Source: Pedobacter heparinus DSM 2366
GTDB lineage: Bacteria > Bacteroidota > Bacteroidia > Sphingobacteriales > Sphingobacteriaceae
Length of the DNA: 64,000 bases
Direction of reading: 5' to 3'
Assembly: GCF_000023825.1 (NCBI RefSeq)
Contig: NC_013061.1
Coordinates: 2,790,001 to 2,854,000, forward strand
Numbering within the stretch: the stretch's first letter is position 1; each line of letters starts with the position of its first letter. The notes under the pieces were generated by a model that was given only the letters and a program-made list of their open reading frames with translations, was not told the origin of the DNA and made no database searches. Positions 9,355 through 18,797 of this stretch are shown here, piece after piece. The position numbers and the translations under genes were made by a program.

Positions 9355-9797
9355 TGCTAAGACAATTCTCTAAATATAACAATTGGGCCAATTCGCTTTT
9401 GTTAACTGCCTTAAAAGAAAACGAAAGCGCAGTCCCCGGGTCCTGCATCAGGCTATTTAGCCACATTGCAAATGCGCAAACGATATGGGTCGCCAGGATC
9501 AATGGATTTGAACCTGCCGTGACCGTATGGCAGGTACATGATCTTAAAACCTGCGCCCTGTTACTTGAAAAAAGTGCAGATGCACTGGCTCAAATAGCCT
9601 ATCCCGATATACCAGACTCCAGAATCATAACATACAAAACTTTTACAGGTGACAGTTATGAAACCGCTGTTGCCGATATCTTGTTGCACGTTTGCAATCA
9701 TGGCACTTATCACCGTGCCCAGATCGCAAAAGATATGAAGCTAAATAATCTAGAACCTGTTAATACAGATTATATCCAGTTTGTACGCTTGCACTAA
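9354..9797 (+). CDS. DinB superfamily protein
   Basis: A 147-residue four-helix-bundle protein. DinB signatures are an early His in a helix (FSHIANAQTIWVARI) and the later HVCNHGTYHRAQIAKDM, whose histidines would complete a metal site. The family includes metal-dependent thiol transferases; the substrate cannot be read from sequence. It is translationally coupled to the OmpA lipoprotein gene and converges on a minus-strand lipoprotein gene 12 bp away. Confidence 0.85.
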   Translation: MLRQFSKYNNWANSLLLTALKENESAVPGSCIRLFSHIANAQTIWVARINGFEPAVTVWQVHDLKTCALLLEKSADALAQIAYPDIPDSRIITYKTFTGDSYETAVADILLHVCNHGTYHRAQIAKDMKLNNLEPVNTDYIQFVRLH

Positions 9798-9809
9798 TAT
9801 TTAAAGTGC

Positions 9810-10547
9810 TTAGTTTTTATACACGATCACAGGCTTGCCATTTACGCAGTCTGTTCTGTCGAATTTCAATTTGCTCCGAAGGATACCACCAGTACCTTGT
9901 GCTTCAAAGATCCTGTATTTCAATTTATTATAAAGGGAAACTTTTTTCTTTAATACCGAGTAGTCCTTTGAGTGTAGATAAAGGATAAAATCCAGCTCCA
10001 TTACCTCATCTTTAACTATGGGTGTAGGCCACCATTCTGCTCCACCGGTACAGGTTTGGGCATTTACCATCGTCATGATTTCTTCATAGCTCTTTGCTGC
10101 AAGGGGGATGGCTTCTTCAATATTGATGTTATTTGATGTGATGAGCTGAACTTTACCATCTTTGCATTCGGTTCGGATAGGTTGTTCGGCCATCCAGATG
10201 GATTCAAAACAAGGTTCCACAATATAACCAGCACGATATAAAGATTTATTATAAGCACTCAATAGATCAAGATACGCTGTTTTTAGCTTTTCAAATTGTG
10301 CCAGCTTTGAGGCAACTACCAGATAGTACGTTACGGAACAGTCCGTTGAAATATCTTTAATCTGCACATGCTCAAGCTCACTGCAGGGAATATTGGCCGT
10401 AAGGTTTACCAGCTCGTTCTTTTTAGCCGACAACAGCTCTTCCCAGTCGGTAGGGCTACGTTCCTTCTTTTTACAGCCATTCATTAAAAATGCTACAGCC
10501 AGTAGAATGGTAAAGACTTTAATGGTTAGGTTCGGATATTTCTTCAT
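9810..10547 (-). CDS. Hypothetical lipoprotein
   Basis: A 245-residue protein with a signal peptide and lipobox LMNGC (Cys25). It is therefore likely a periplasm-facing or surface lipoprotein. The mature part contains several cysteines (for example NIPCSEL, STDCSV, VEPCFES, TECKDG, AQTCTGG, DRTDCVNG), which suggests disulfide bonds. I recognise no family. It lies downstream of hepB but beyond the hepB terminator, so cotranscription is doubtful. Confidence 0.7.
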   Translation of the reverse strand: MKKYPNLTIKVFTILLAVAFLMNGCKKKERSPTDWEELLSAKKNELVNLTANIPCSELEHVQIKDISTDCSVTYYLVVASKLAQFEKLKTAYLDLLSAYNKSLYRAGYIVEPCFESIWMAEQPIRTECKDGKVQLITSNNINIEEAIPLAAKSYEEIMTMVNAQTCTGGAEWWPTPIVKDEVMELDFILYLHSKDYSVLKKKVSLYNKLKYRIFEAQGTGGILRSKLKFDRTDCVNGKPVIVYKN

Positions 10548-10620
10548 GCAGGTAAATAGTTTATGGTTTATATAGCATAAACGTAATCAGGTAAACAAAC
10601 GCTACAGGAGCTGATAAAAA

Positions 10621-10655
10621 GAAAAAGGCCATTTTTCATAACGAAAAACGGCCTG
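10621..10655 (-). terminator. Intrinsic terminator of hepB
   Basis: On the minus strand GGCC-G-TTTTTC and GAAAAA-T-GGCC pair around a short loop, with one mismatch, and a T-tract (10622-10626) follows. It lies about 27 bp after the hepB stop. Confidence 0.8.
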
Positions 10656-10681
10656 TGTTTTTGAAAAGAATGAGATAAGGT

Positions 10682-13000
10682 TTATCTCAAAAAACGGTAG
10701 GTTCCTTCAGTTCCTTCAAAATAAAGGGCTCCATCATCACCTTTGGCAGAAAGCGCAGGATAAAGTATTTTTCCGTCTTTCAGCACCTGCCAGGTACCGG
10801 GTAAAAGATCGGTCATCACAAATTTGAATGTTCCTTTACCAACAACGGAAAAGCCAAAGGGACGATCAACAGTTTCTGAAGTTTTGCTAAAAGTAACTAT
10901 CCTGTCAGCAAGCTGCACACCAACAACCTTGTCACCGTCAATACGCTTCACCTCGTGTAATTTTTGCTGTGTATTGTCGGCAATCTGTATCACATTCAGG
11001 TAGTAATCTTCGGCTGCTGCCTTTTTTGGAGTGATTTCCACACGCCATTCTCCACGTTCCAATGCTTCATCCGTGCCCGGTTTAGGATCATTGGTATAAT
11101 TGGTACCAAACACCCAGAAGTCTTTGCCCTTGCCGCCAATGGAGGTAATGTTTGAATTGGCCGCATCCGGCAGCAAAGCCGTATTCACCAACATCCCACT
11201 ATCACCGTTTTTTGTACGTTTTATGGTAATCTGATTCCCCTTTATTTCAGGCTGCTCAATACTGTGCAACAACCAGAACTTCTTAAAATCAGGATTGGAA
11301 GCAACTACCTTGTCAAAAACGATCATCGCTGCCGGAACTTTGGCATCCTTAAGGTTCAGGAATAGAAATGAACGTTTTACTTCCTTCACTTTTGCCGAAT
11401 AAGCTGCTGTAATGTCTCCTTTCAGATAAGTATAATCAGGGGTTTGGTTATCCGGACCAAAGCCCTGGGCAAGAATTTTGCCGGTCCTGAAATCGCCTGC
11501 CAGCATTTCTTTAAGGTCGCGGGGTGCAATCCAACCTTTTCCGGGCAGCCGCTGACCACCATCGTTGGCAGCAAAATCGGTATGGTCACTTCCACCATAT
11601 CCCGACGAACTGAAAGTTTCTTTAGGATCGTAAATCAGCAAGCTATTGTGTGCAATAGTCCGCTTAAAAAAGTTCTTGTTGTGCGGACTGTTATAACCTC
11701 CTGAAGAACCAGTATACGAGCCTGCATCTATGGCCAGCGGGCCTTTGTAATAGATCTGGAAGGCTCCTGCATCCTGATGCTGATGGTTAAGAAAGGAATA
11801 TTCGTTGACTTTCATCTCTGCAATCACACTTTCCGGACCCCATCCGGTACGGGCAATCATCCATCCAAAAGGCGATCCTGAGTACCTGGAAAGTGGCAAA
11901 TCATCAGGCTTACGACTTCCCAACTGGGTATCGCGCCATAAAAATTCGAACAATTTGCAATGTGGCTCAACATTGGGATCTTTCAGGAATTCGTAATTAA
12001 GGTATTCATCTTTATAATAGCTACCTGCAAGCAATGCAGGCATCGTATAATATTTTGGTTTTTTCCTGGAATAATCTACATCTCCACCTGCTAAAATCTG
12101 TCCATCGGGGCGGCGTTTATAGATCGCGTCATAAAGGATAAACTGCTGCCCTGGATTAAACACATTACCAGCGCCCATCCGGTCTAATATCCAGAGGGCA
12201 AAAAGGTCGTTGGTAAATCTTACGTTCAGGTATGACATACCCTGATGGTAGTTATGCGAGGGATAAAACCAGTTGCGGGCAACCAGGTGTTCTTTGAAAA
12301 AACGACCCGCAGCCAGGTTATACATCTCAGGGAATTCATCGTAAATGGCAATCCCTACAGAAAGCAGGTCCCGCATGATCATCCATTCGGAAGCATGCCC
12401 AACAATAGACTTGTCTTTTACCGGAGGATAACCACATTCGAGCATTTTGGCCAGCCTCACAAATGCCTTCACAAAACGTGTTTTCTCTTCTGGTTTCAGC
12501 TGATCGTAGCACCAGTCATACACAATGGCCCCTGTAACCATAAACAGGCCTATCCCTCTCGAAATATCACCTGCTGGTTTAAAAGTTGCAGTTTCAAGGG
12601 TATCAATAATTGAAGTGATGGCTTCCCGTCCTACCTTTGGATCCTTGGTCATCAGATAGTTCAGGGCCATTAGTTCAACCCTTACAGTAAGCCCTTTCTG
12701 GTTAAAATAAAAACGAAAGTCTTTAACTTCAGGAATATCAGCTGGCTTCCAGTCTTCCTGCATCTTGATCATATCGGCCCAAACTTTTTTCAGTTTAGGG
12801 TCGTTCATCCTGTTTTTCAGGTCAGGAACTTGCTGCTCACGTAGATACAAACGCGGGTGGGTCTTAGGGGGTATGGGCATAGATACGCCATCCACGTCTT
12901 TCCAAACCACATCGGCCTTGGTTTGGGAATAGCCCTTTGTTGTAAAAACCATAAGTTCAACTACAACAAAAATCACATACAGGTATAATTGTCTTTTCAT
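10682..13000 (-). CDS. hepB: Heparinase II (heparin/heparan sulfate lyase, PL21)
   Basis: A 772-residue secreted lyase that cleaves heparin and heparan sulfate (both uronate types) by beta-elimination in the periplasm. Residues known for P. heparinus HepII sit at identical numbers here: His202, Glu205, Tyr257 and His406 (catalysis), His408, Asp425 and His451 (zinc), and Thr134 in an Asp-Thr O-glycosylation context. The signal peptide ends before Gln26, the known mature N-terminus. Domains are an alpha/alpha toroid (about 26-370), a beta-sandwich (about 380-675) and a C-terminal beta domain. It is 142 bp downstream of another lyase gene on the same strand; a repeat-containing leader suggests its own control. 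Confidence 0.98.
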
Positions 13001-13017
13001 AATTTGGGTTTAATTGT

Positions 13018-13050
13018 CCAGGTCATCCGGTTTATCCGACCTTGGTCATC
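13018..13050. promoter_or_regulatory. Repeat-rich leader just upstream of hepB
   Basis: CCAGGTC (13018-13024) and GACCTTGG (13038-13045) form an imperfect inverted repeat. GGTCATC also occurs twice in direct orientation (13021-13027 and 13044-13050), 23 bp apart. A -7-like CAAACATT (AATGTTTG on the minus strand, 13059-13066) lies just upstream. An operator or leader structure for hepB is plausible but unproven. Confidence 0.35.
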
Positions 13051-13142
13051 TCAAGTTACAAACATTCTAACCTACTGATAAGTGCTATGGCCAATTTTCA
13101 ACATAATTGAAATGAATTTATTGATTTTTAAAACTACCAGCT

Positions 13143-15599
13143 TCAAAGCTGCTCTCTTCTTTCAAAAATTGTATACCTGATTGTACCCTGGTATTTATCT
13201 TGTGGAAAAGTATGGAACTTTAAATGATTACCCTGCATACTGAAACCCGGATCGTCCTGTAGCTGCAGCCATTTGCCATCTGCAGCCACAACCTTGTAAT
13301 AACGCGTTCCGCCACCGGGAAGGTCTAATCTGACAAAATCTACTTTAGGAGCATCTCTGTCCAGCTGCAACCGCCATTTTCCATTGCTGCTGTCAAAAGC
13401 CTCAACCAGGCCTGACTGTGCTTTGCCCGAATCGTATTGCCAGCCTCCCGTAGAGCGTACGCTTACGCCACGATCATTCAGCCTCACCCTGTCAGTCCGG
13501 GTCTTGCCATCCAGCTGATAACGCACTATGACCTCCGCTCCTTCCATGTATACCTTATCTATCCAGGGTTCTTTAGAAAAGGGCTCATGAACTGTGATAA
13601 AAGAGGATTTACCACCACTGTGCCGCTGCATAATGCTGCTGCGCATATAATTGTCGAGTTTATTGTCGTCTTCAGCTGCTGGACGAATAGCTGCTGAACG
13701 CAGTTTGAAAACCTGTACATTTTGGGGCGATAGGCTATGGATACGCAAGCCAGAATGATCGTAACGCCAGGTAGCTGTCCACCTTCCATTCGCTTTGCCT
13801 GATTGTATGTCACGCAGGTGGGCATACGGATGGTAGCGCCTGCCGGAGAGGTCTGCATCTTCCTGCGCCTCTGGCATCTGTTTGCCACCCCATTCCGGAA
13901 CCAGCGTGCTTAAAGGACTGCCCAGGGGGATACTGGTTTCCAGCTTACCCTCCTGTTCGGCCATGCCATGCAAAAACCAATCGTGCGTTCCGCCACCTTC
14001 TACATCAAAACGGTCCAGTACATAGTCCTTACCCGGAGCTACATGCACCATAACCAAGCGCCGGCGATAGGTCTTTGCAACTTTGTAAGCTGGTGAGGCA
14101 TCCACATCAATTACTTGTACACGTGCATCGGTATCATCATAATACTTGAGCCTGCCCGTCGCCGGATGTTCTGATGTGCCCACATCCTGTCCCCGCTGGT
14201 CAATTACCACTGTATTGTGCGAGGCAGTCTGAATGCTCCAGCCACGATATTTTGTATGGGTATACCCAATATCCGACAGGAGTTCTTCACCAAGTGCATA
14301 TAGGATAATACCGCCATTGTCGTAATGCGAATGACCGTAGTTACCACTCCAGTTCACATTGAGCAATACCTGATTTTGCCCCTCGCCGGTACCCAGTGCA
14401 GCATTGCCCAATGCAGACCACAGGTGTGAAACCGTTTTATCTGTGCCTTTGCCTTTTACTTTTTCATAAGGCCAGGTGTCATTGATGGGTATCTTGCGCC
14501 CATTTGGCAAAATGGCATCGCGACTAACACCATAGGCTTTTTGGTAAAACGGCATAGCTGCAGGATCCAGGCCCGCCGTTTTGATGACATTATTTAAACT
14601 GTTAATGGTTTGGTCATGGTACGAAACTGTACCCTCTTTCCACCACCCATCGGCAAAGAAACCAACTTTTATAAATTCCTGAAAACGTTTGAGCCCATCG
14701 GCCACCATTTTCGGATCATTGATGATCTTGCCCAGTCTGATCATGTTTTCATACATACCTGGCGACATGTTGCTGTAGGCTTCAGGATTGGCCGCAACAT
14801 GCGCATAGCCCAATACCAAAAGATCTTTTACTATTTTTCTGTCGGTCTCAGGGCCAATGGTCTTATCCATGCGACTCCAGTCGTATGTGCTTTGCAATTG
14901 CTGGTACACTTCAGCCATTTTAATCGGGATAGATGAATAACCCCACCAACTCCATTTCGCTCCCCGATAAGGCTGCATACCTTCATAAGGCCACTTTTGG
15001 TTGGCCGCAAAGAAACTGACCGGACGGTTGGGGTAGTCGAAACGTACTGCATAGTCTGGAAAAACCTGGGCAAAGCGGCCCAATATGGCAGCCGCCCGGT
15101 CGGCATAGGCCGGATCCCTGGTCAGCGTCCACAATTCGGCCAACTGAGCAGCCAGCTGCTGTATCCACTCCCAACGCTCATACCAGGCGTGTGCTTCATA
15201 ATAGTACGCCTTACCCTTTTCATTTTCGTAGTACCGGTAAACCTGCTTCCCGCCACCTGGTGTGGTAATCACGTTCTCTTTGTTATCTGGAAACTGTGCA
15301 TTGGGAAAAGTCATCTGGCAAAAACGGCATTTTACCCGATCGCCCATTCCATAAGTCCATTTCAATACGCCCATGTCCTGGGCACCCCCCTTACAGTTTG
15401 GACAGCCCACAAAGTTAAGGCCCGAGTAGCTGGGAACCAGGGCTGCGATTGCTTCTGGTGACAGTTTAACAAATGGCTCCACTGCCTTTTTAAGGGCAGC
15501 GATATGTGCATTGTCTGGTACAGATTGTCTGGCAGATGCAGTTCCAACAGCGAACAGAGCAATGAAAGCCAGCCCTAAGGATATTTTAAAAGGATTCAT
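13143..15599 (-). CDS. Heparinase II/III family polysaccharide lyase
   Basis: An 818-residue secreted protein with a signal peptide ending near residue 23 (TASARQ). The alpha/alpha-toroid plus beta-sandwich layout matches heparinase II/III enzymes. The zinc triad of HepB is conserved in order and spacing: His425 (in GHSHYDNG), Asp443 (LLSDIG) and His461 (TASHNTV). His423 matches the HepB active-site His406. A tyrosine in WWKEGTVSYHD is the likely counterpart of Tyr257. Unlike HepB it has two CxxC pairs near the N-terminus (Cys66/69, Cys91/94) that resemble a zinc knuckle. The substrate is probably a glycosaminoglycan oligosaccharide, inferred from the hepB neighbour; alginate or another uronide is possible. 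Confidence 0.85.
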   Translation of the reverse strand: MNPFKISLGLAFIALFAVGTASARQSVPDNAHIAALKKAVEPFVKLSPEAIAALVPSYSGLNFVGCPNCKGGAQDMGVLKWTYGMGDRVKCRFCQMTFPNAQFPDNKENVITTPGGGKQVYRYYENEKGKAYYYEAHAWYERWEWIQQLAAQLAELWTLTRDPAYADRAAAILGRFAQVFPDYAVRFDYPNRPVSFFAANQKWPYEGMQPYRGAKWSWWGYSSIPIKMAEVYQQLQSTYDWSRMDKTIGPETDRKIVKDLLVLGYAHVAANPEAYSNMSPGMYENMIRLGKIINDPKMVADGLKRFQEFIKVGFFADGWWKEGTVSYHDQTINSLNNVIKTAGLDPAAMPFYQKAYGVSRDAILPNGRKIPINDTWPYEKVKGKGTDKTVSHLWSALGNAALGTGEGQNQVLLNVNWSGNYGHSHYDNGGIILYALGEELLSDIGYTHTKYRGWSIQTASHNTVVIDQRGQDVGTSEHPATGRLKYYDDTDARVQVIDVDASPAYKVAKTYRRRLVMVHVAPGKDYVLDRFDVEGGGTHDWFLHGMAEQEGKLETSIPLGSPLSTLVPEWGGKQMPEAQEDADLSGRRYHPYAHLRDIQSGKANGRWTATWRYDHSGLRIHSLSPQNVQVFKLRSAAIRPAAEDDNKLDNYMRSSIMQRHSGGKSSFITVHEPFSKEPWIDKVYMEGAEVIVRYQLDGKTRTDRVRLNDRGVSVRSTGGWQYDSGKAQSGLVEAFDSSNGKWRLQLDRDAPKVDFVRLDLPGGGTRYYKVVAADGKWLQLQDDPGFSMQGNHLKFHTFPQDKYQGTIRYTIFERREQL

Positions 15600-15691
15600 T
15601 CAGGTTATTTTGAAGATCCAATATACTAAACTACTCCCTTCCTTCCTACTCCATAAACCGTTTTATTTACCTTTCGTTAACCTACCCGAAC

Positions 15692-15728
15692 AAAAACCCT
15701 CAGATAAAAACCATAGGTTTTTATCTGA
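15692..15728 (-). terminator. Intrinsic terminator of the DUF1801 gene
   Basis: TCAGATAAAAACC (15700-15712) and GGTTTTTATCTGA (15716-15728) form a perfect 13-bp stem with a 3-nt loop. It begins directly at the stop codon of the minus-strand gene, and AGGGTTTTTG follows on that strand. Confidence 0.8.
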
Positions 15729-16133
15729 TTATTTCAACCGCAATAAAACGCCTTTTCTTTTAACAATGTGCTTATAATCCCATTGTATTTCCCTTGATTT
15801 TTCAAGCCAGCGTTTCAGGTCTCCGGTATTAATTTCTTCGGCAGCAGTATAGGTCACCGATGCATCTTTAAATTTTCCAGTGTTTATTTTAAGTTGTTCT
15901 TCAGCAAAATCAGCCCCGCTCCAGAACATCAACCTGATGCCGGCTTTAAGTTTGCTATAGCCAACAATGGGATTTCCATTTATAAACCAAACCGGATGTG
16001 CATGCCAGATCTTACTTTCAGCTTCGCCCAGGTTATGGCCAATTTCGGTTGCCAGTCTGTTGCAGATTTCTTTATATGCGCCAGGCTGGGCATCATTATA
16101 GGTTTGTATCTCTGTATTCATAAGTTCCTGCAA
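15729..16133 (-). CDS. DUF1801 (YdhG-like) protein
   Basis: A 134-residue cytosolic protein. Its core (about residues 20-125) matches DUF1801. It has the ESKIWHAHPVWFINGNPIVGYS stretch split by a short turn, a central FWSGADF and a lysine-rich C-terminal helix. The function of the family is unknown; some members resemble iron-chaperone frataxin folds. It is 13 bp after the maleylpyruvate isomerase-like gene and ends in a strong terminator, so the upstream minus-strand genes may form one unit ending here. Confidence 0.7.
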   Translation of the reverse strand: MQELMNTEIQTYNDAQPGAYKEICNRLATEIGHNLGEAESKIWHAHPVWFINGNPIVGYSKLKAGIRLMFWSGADFAEEQLKINTGKFKDASVTYTAAEEINTGDLKRWLEKSREIQWDYKHIVKRKGVLLRLK

Positions 16134-16146
16134 TTGTATTCTTTCA

Positions 16147-16983
16147 TCAGGCCATTACAGACACCATCTGTAATGTATGTTGTCCTAATTTTTTATTACC
16201 TGTAATTTCCACTTGTGGTAATATTTGTTCAGGTGCCAAACTTTTGGAAAAGAGTTTCCAGGCAGTATCAGGATCAATCTTAACTGTGGCATCTGCCTTC
16301 AGGTCGTTTTTCTTATTCAAAGTCCACTTGTTTTCATCTTTAACAATATTCCATTGTCCACCAATTTCACTGGTTATAATTAATGAAACAACAGTTCCGG
16401 TTTCTGCAGCTATATTTTTAAAAGTATACGGAAGCGCATACATAAAAACATCAAGAAAAGGATAATACAACTCCCTGGTCATAATACCTGGTTTGCCAAC
16501 TGCATCCCTGATTTGCTGTTGATGCAAAAATTTCTCCGTGTATTCCCTGGCAATATTGAACCAATTGGCTGAAGTTTGTTGTCCTGCCCAGGAAACGGCA
16601 AATACCGCATTTTCAAATGGATCAAGCGAATTAAGGTGTGCCGAAAATTGTGGTCCGGTGATTTCCAAAAGGAATGTCAAAACATCAGGACTAAGTCTTT
16701 TGGTAGCATTTGTCCAGGTCATATTCAAATTATTAAGAAAGGATACCAGCTCCTGATAAGAACTTATGTTTTCAGCTTTCTCACCAATATAGCCATCTCT
16801 TGAGATAGATAATGTCCTTAAATTCGTATCCAGAAGATGGGAAGCAACATCTTTAACATTCCAAAGTCTGGCTACCGTTTGGGCATTCCATTCTTCATCA
16901 GTTAAAGATTTTAAAAGTTCTATGAGCTTTTTGTTTAGCAAAGGGAACAAATGCAAAGTTTCAACTCCTACTTTTTTATCCAT
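16147..16983 (-). CDS. Maleylpyruvate isomerase N-terminal / DinB-like protein
   Basis: A 278-residue protein with an N-terminal four-helix DinB-type domain of the maleylpyruvate isomerase class (RLWNVKDVASHLLDTNLRTLS, with a candidate metal His near residue 50). An alpha/beta C-terminal domain resembles SCP2-like domains of the same class. Actinobacterial relatives use mycothiol; Bacteroidota lack it, so a bacillithiol or other thiol-linked role is only an inference. It shares orientation with the methyltransferase gene 52 bp upstream. Confidence 0.75.
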   Translation of the reverse strand: MDKKVGVETLHLFPLLNKKLIELLKSLTDEEWNAQTVARLWNVKDVASHLLDTNLRTLSISRDGYIGEKAENISSYQELVSFLNNLNMTWTNATKRLSPDVLTFLLEITGPQFSAHLNSLDPFENAVFAVSWAGQQTSANWFNIAREYTEKFLHQQQIRDAVGKPGIMTRELYYPFLDVFMYALPYTFKNIAAETGTVVSLIITSEIGGQWNIVKDENKWTLNKKNDLKADATVKIDPDTAWKLFSKSLAPEQILPQVEITGNKKLGQHTLQMVSVMA

Positions 16984-17035
16984 ATAAAGTTATCATTTAA
17001 GAAGCCTCTTATGGCTTCCTCTTAAAAACCATAAG

Positions 17036-17758
17036 CTACTTCACTGCGCCAAAAGCTGCGAAATTCGAATTCTTATGCAATATCTCCGTAGTTCTAAAAC
17101 CCACTTTAGTCAGCAATGCCAGCTGAAAATTTAAAGACCGGGGCGTATCCTCATAGGCAATATAATCAAATACGTTTTGCGCATACTCCGGTCCTCCCAA
17201 ACTTTCGAGATAGGCCCGGTACTTATCTTCAAAAAGCCGGTTGATCAGGCTTGAATTATGGGTAATCAGATCAGAAATCCATAAACTGCCACCTGGTTTT
17301 AGGGCTTTATAAATTTTAGTAAAAACAAGTTCCCAGTCGGCATCATCACGCAGGTGATGAAAAGTAGCCGCGGCCAGTACGATATCAAAATGATTTTCTG
17401 GTAAATCTAAATTACGCATATCATTATGCAGGATGGTAATTTCACCACTGGTTTGAGCAGCCACACGTGCTCTTGCCCGCTCCAGCATCGGTAAACTCAG
17501 GTCATTTAAGGTACAATTCAGGTTGGGGATCTTACCAAGCATATTCAAAGTGTAATTACCTGCCCCACAACCAATATCGAGTAATTCCTTTGCCTTCGGA
17601 TTAATGTATTGGGCTGCTGCTGTACACAGTTCCATTGTGATCGGAGCATCTATAGTAGATTGCTGTCCGGTTTCCAGATTTGAAAAACGTTCCACATCTT
17701 TATCAAATCTCGCTTTGATCTCTTCGTTTGTTGCCTTTTGGGAATAATCTGTATTCAT
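17036..17758 (-). CDS. Class I SAM-dependent methyltransferase
   Basis: A 240-residue cytosolic methyltransferase. Motif I is LLDIGCGAGNYTLNML. The acidic residue of motif II, the HNDMRNLDLP stretch and FDIVLAAATFHHL (motif IV) follow in order, then the LKPGGSLWISD strand. The substrate cannot be deduced. I chose the ATG at 17758 because AAAGAG lies just upstream; an in-frame TTG at 17776 would add six residues, mostly lysines. The DinB gene is 39 bp upstream on the same strand. Confidence 0.85.
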   Translation of the reverse strand: MNTDYSQKATNEEIKARFDKDVERFSNLETGQQSTIDAPITMELCTAAAQYINPKAKELLDIGCGAGNYTLNMLGKIPNLNCTLNDLSLPMLERARARVAAQTSGEITILHNDMRNLDLPENHFDIVLAAATFHHLRDDADWELVFTKIYKALKPGGSLWISDLITHNSSLINRLFEDKYRAYLESLGGPEYAQNVFDYIAYEDTPRSLNFQLALLTKVGFRTTEILHKNSNFAAFGAVK

Positions 17759-17797
17759 CTCTTTCTTTTTTTTCAAAAACCTTTGTATTTACGATAA

Positions 17798-18274
17798 TTA
17801 AAACCTCATCACATCAGTATCAGGAGGCGTATGGCCAAGCAGCCTGCCCATCGTCATTATTTGCCCCTTATGATGAAATTCATGGGTCAATACATGCGTA
17901 AAAATACTGTACGCATCCGTTTCAATGTATTGATCTGCCCATTTGTATCCCTTAACGGCTCGCATCGTATCTGTTGCAAAACCTGTAATAAACTGCTCCA
18001 TGATCAGGTCGACATCTTTAAAAATTGTCCTCAGTTGCGCTACCATTGTAAACTCGCTTTCTGTATAATAAGGTCTTTGCATCGCCAAAGCAAAATTACC
18101 CACCCATGCAATATAGGTATTGGCCACATGTACCATCATAAAAGCAATACTTTTACCATTAAAGGTATCAACTCCTTTCAAGAGGTCATCCTGTACTTGT
18201 AACTCCAGGTACCGCAATACCACCGCCCTGCTTTCCTTTACAAGTTGATATTGAAATTTAAGTAAGTTGTTCAT
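17798..18274 (-). CDS. DinB family protein
   Basis: A protein of about 158 residues from the ATG at 18274 (MNNLLKFQYQ); an ATG seven codons upstream at 18295 is possible. Three candidate metal histidines are present: MMVHVANTYIAW, and THEFHHKGQIMTMGRLLGH near the C-terminus. The GQIMTMGRLLG signature is typical of DinB proteins. It is one of three DinB-superfamily genes in this window. Confidence 0.85.
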   Translation of the reverse strand: MNNLLKFQYQLVKESRAVVLRYLELQVQDDLLKGVDTFNGKSIAFMMVHVANTYIAWVGNFALAMQRPYYTESEFTMVAQLRTIFKDVDLIMEQFITGFATDTMRAVKGYKWADQYIETDAYSIFTHVLTHEFHHKGQIMTMGRLLGHTPPDTDVMRF

Positions 18275-18409
18275 AAATACGCTAAATATAACCATTAAAT
18301 ACTAAAAAATATGCTCCGGAAATAGGGAGACAATAATAATTAAACCCATTACTTATCTGAAAATGTGTTAACTTCGGCTATTTTCAACGATAAATTATAC
18401 CATGATTTT

Positions 18410-18790
18410 ATGATCTCAGTAGCCGCAGCAATAATTTTCAGGGAAAATAAGGTGCTCATCGCAAGACGGGCGGCCCATAAACACCTTGCGGGCTACTGGG
18501 AATTTCCAGGCGGAAAAATAGAACCCCGTGAGGAGCCTGAAGCATGCCTTGTAAGGGAACTTGCCGAGGAATTAATGATCATTATTCAGGTAAAACATCA
18601 CATAATGGATCATATCCATAATTATGGCAATTTTACGATAACTTTAAAGGCTTACTCCTGCACTTTTGTAAGTGGAGAAATCATCTTAACGGATCATGAT
18701 GAAGTATTATGGGTAAATGTGGATGATCTCCCTTCTTATCACCTCGCACCTGCCGATGTTCCCATAGCAAATAGGCTGATGCAAAAATAG
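18410..18790 (+). CDS. Nudix hydrolase, MutT-like
   Basis: A 126-residue Nudix protein from the ATG at 18410; a GTG at 18365 would add 15 unlikely residues. It starts with the usual strand (ISVAAAIIF) and has ARRAAHKHLAGYWEFPGGKIE, typical of (deoxy)nucleoside triphosphate pyrophosphohydrolases that clean oxidised nucleotides. The Nudix box is GGKIEPREEPEACLVRELAE followed by ELMI. The conserved Gly near its end is Met here, while all metal-binding Glu residues are kept. The partner substrate is not known. Confidence 0.88.
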   Translation: MISVAAAIIFRENKVLIARRAAHKHLAGYWEFPGGKIEPREEPEACLVRELAEELMIIIQVKHHIMDHIHNYGNFTITLKAYSCTFVSGEIILTDHDEVLWVNVDDLPSYHLAPADVPIANRLMQK

Positions 18791-18797
18791 GATTGTC

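Noticed and set aside
14997..15461. Plus-strand frame of 154 codons opposite the second lyase
   Set aside because: No family, no promoter, and the opposite strand has a convincing enzyme with conserved metal residues.
9354..18274. Three DinB-superfamily genes as a remnant tandem array
   Set aside because: The copies lie in three different contexts, share little beyond the family motifs and are common in Pedobacter, so a recent array is not supported.
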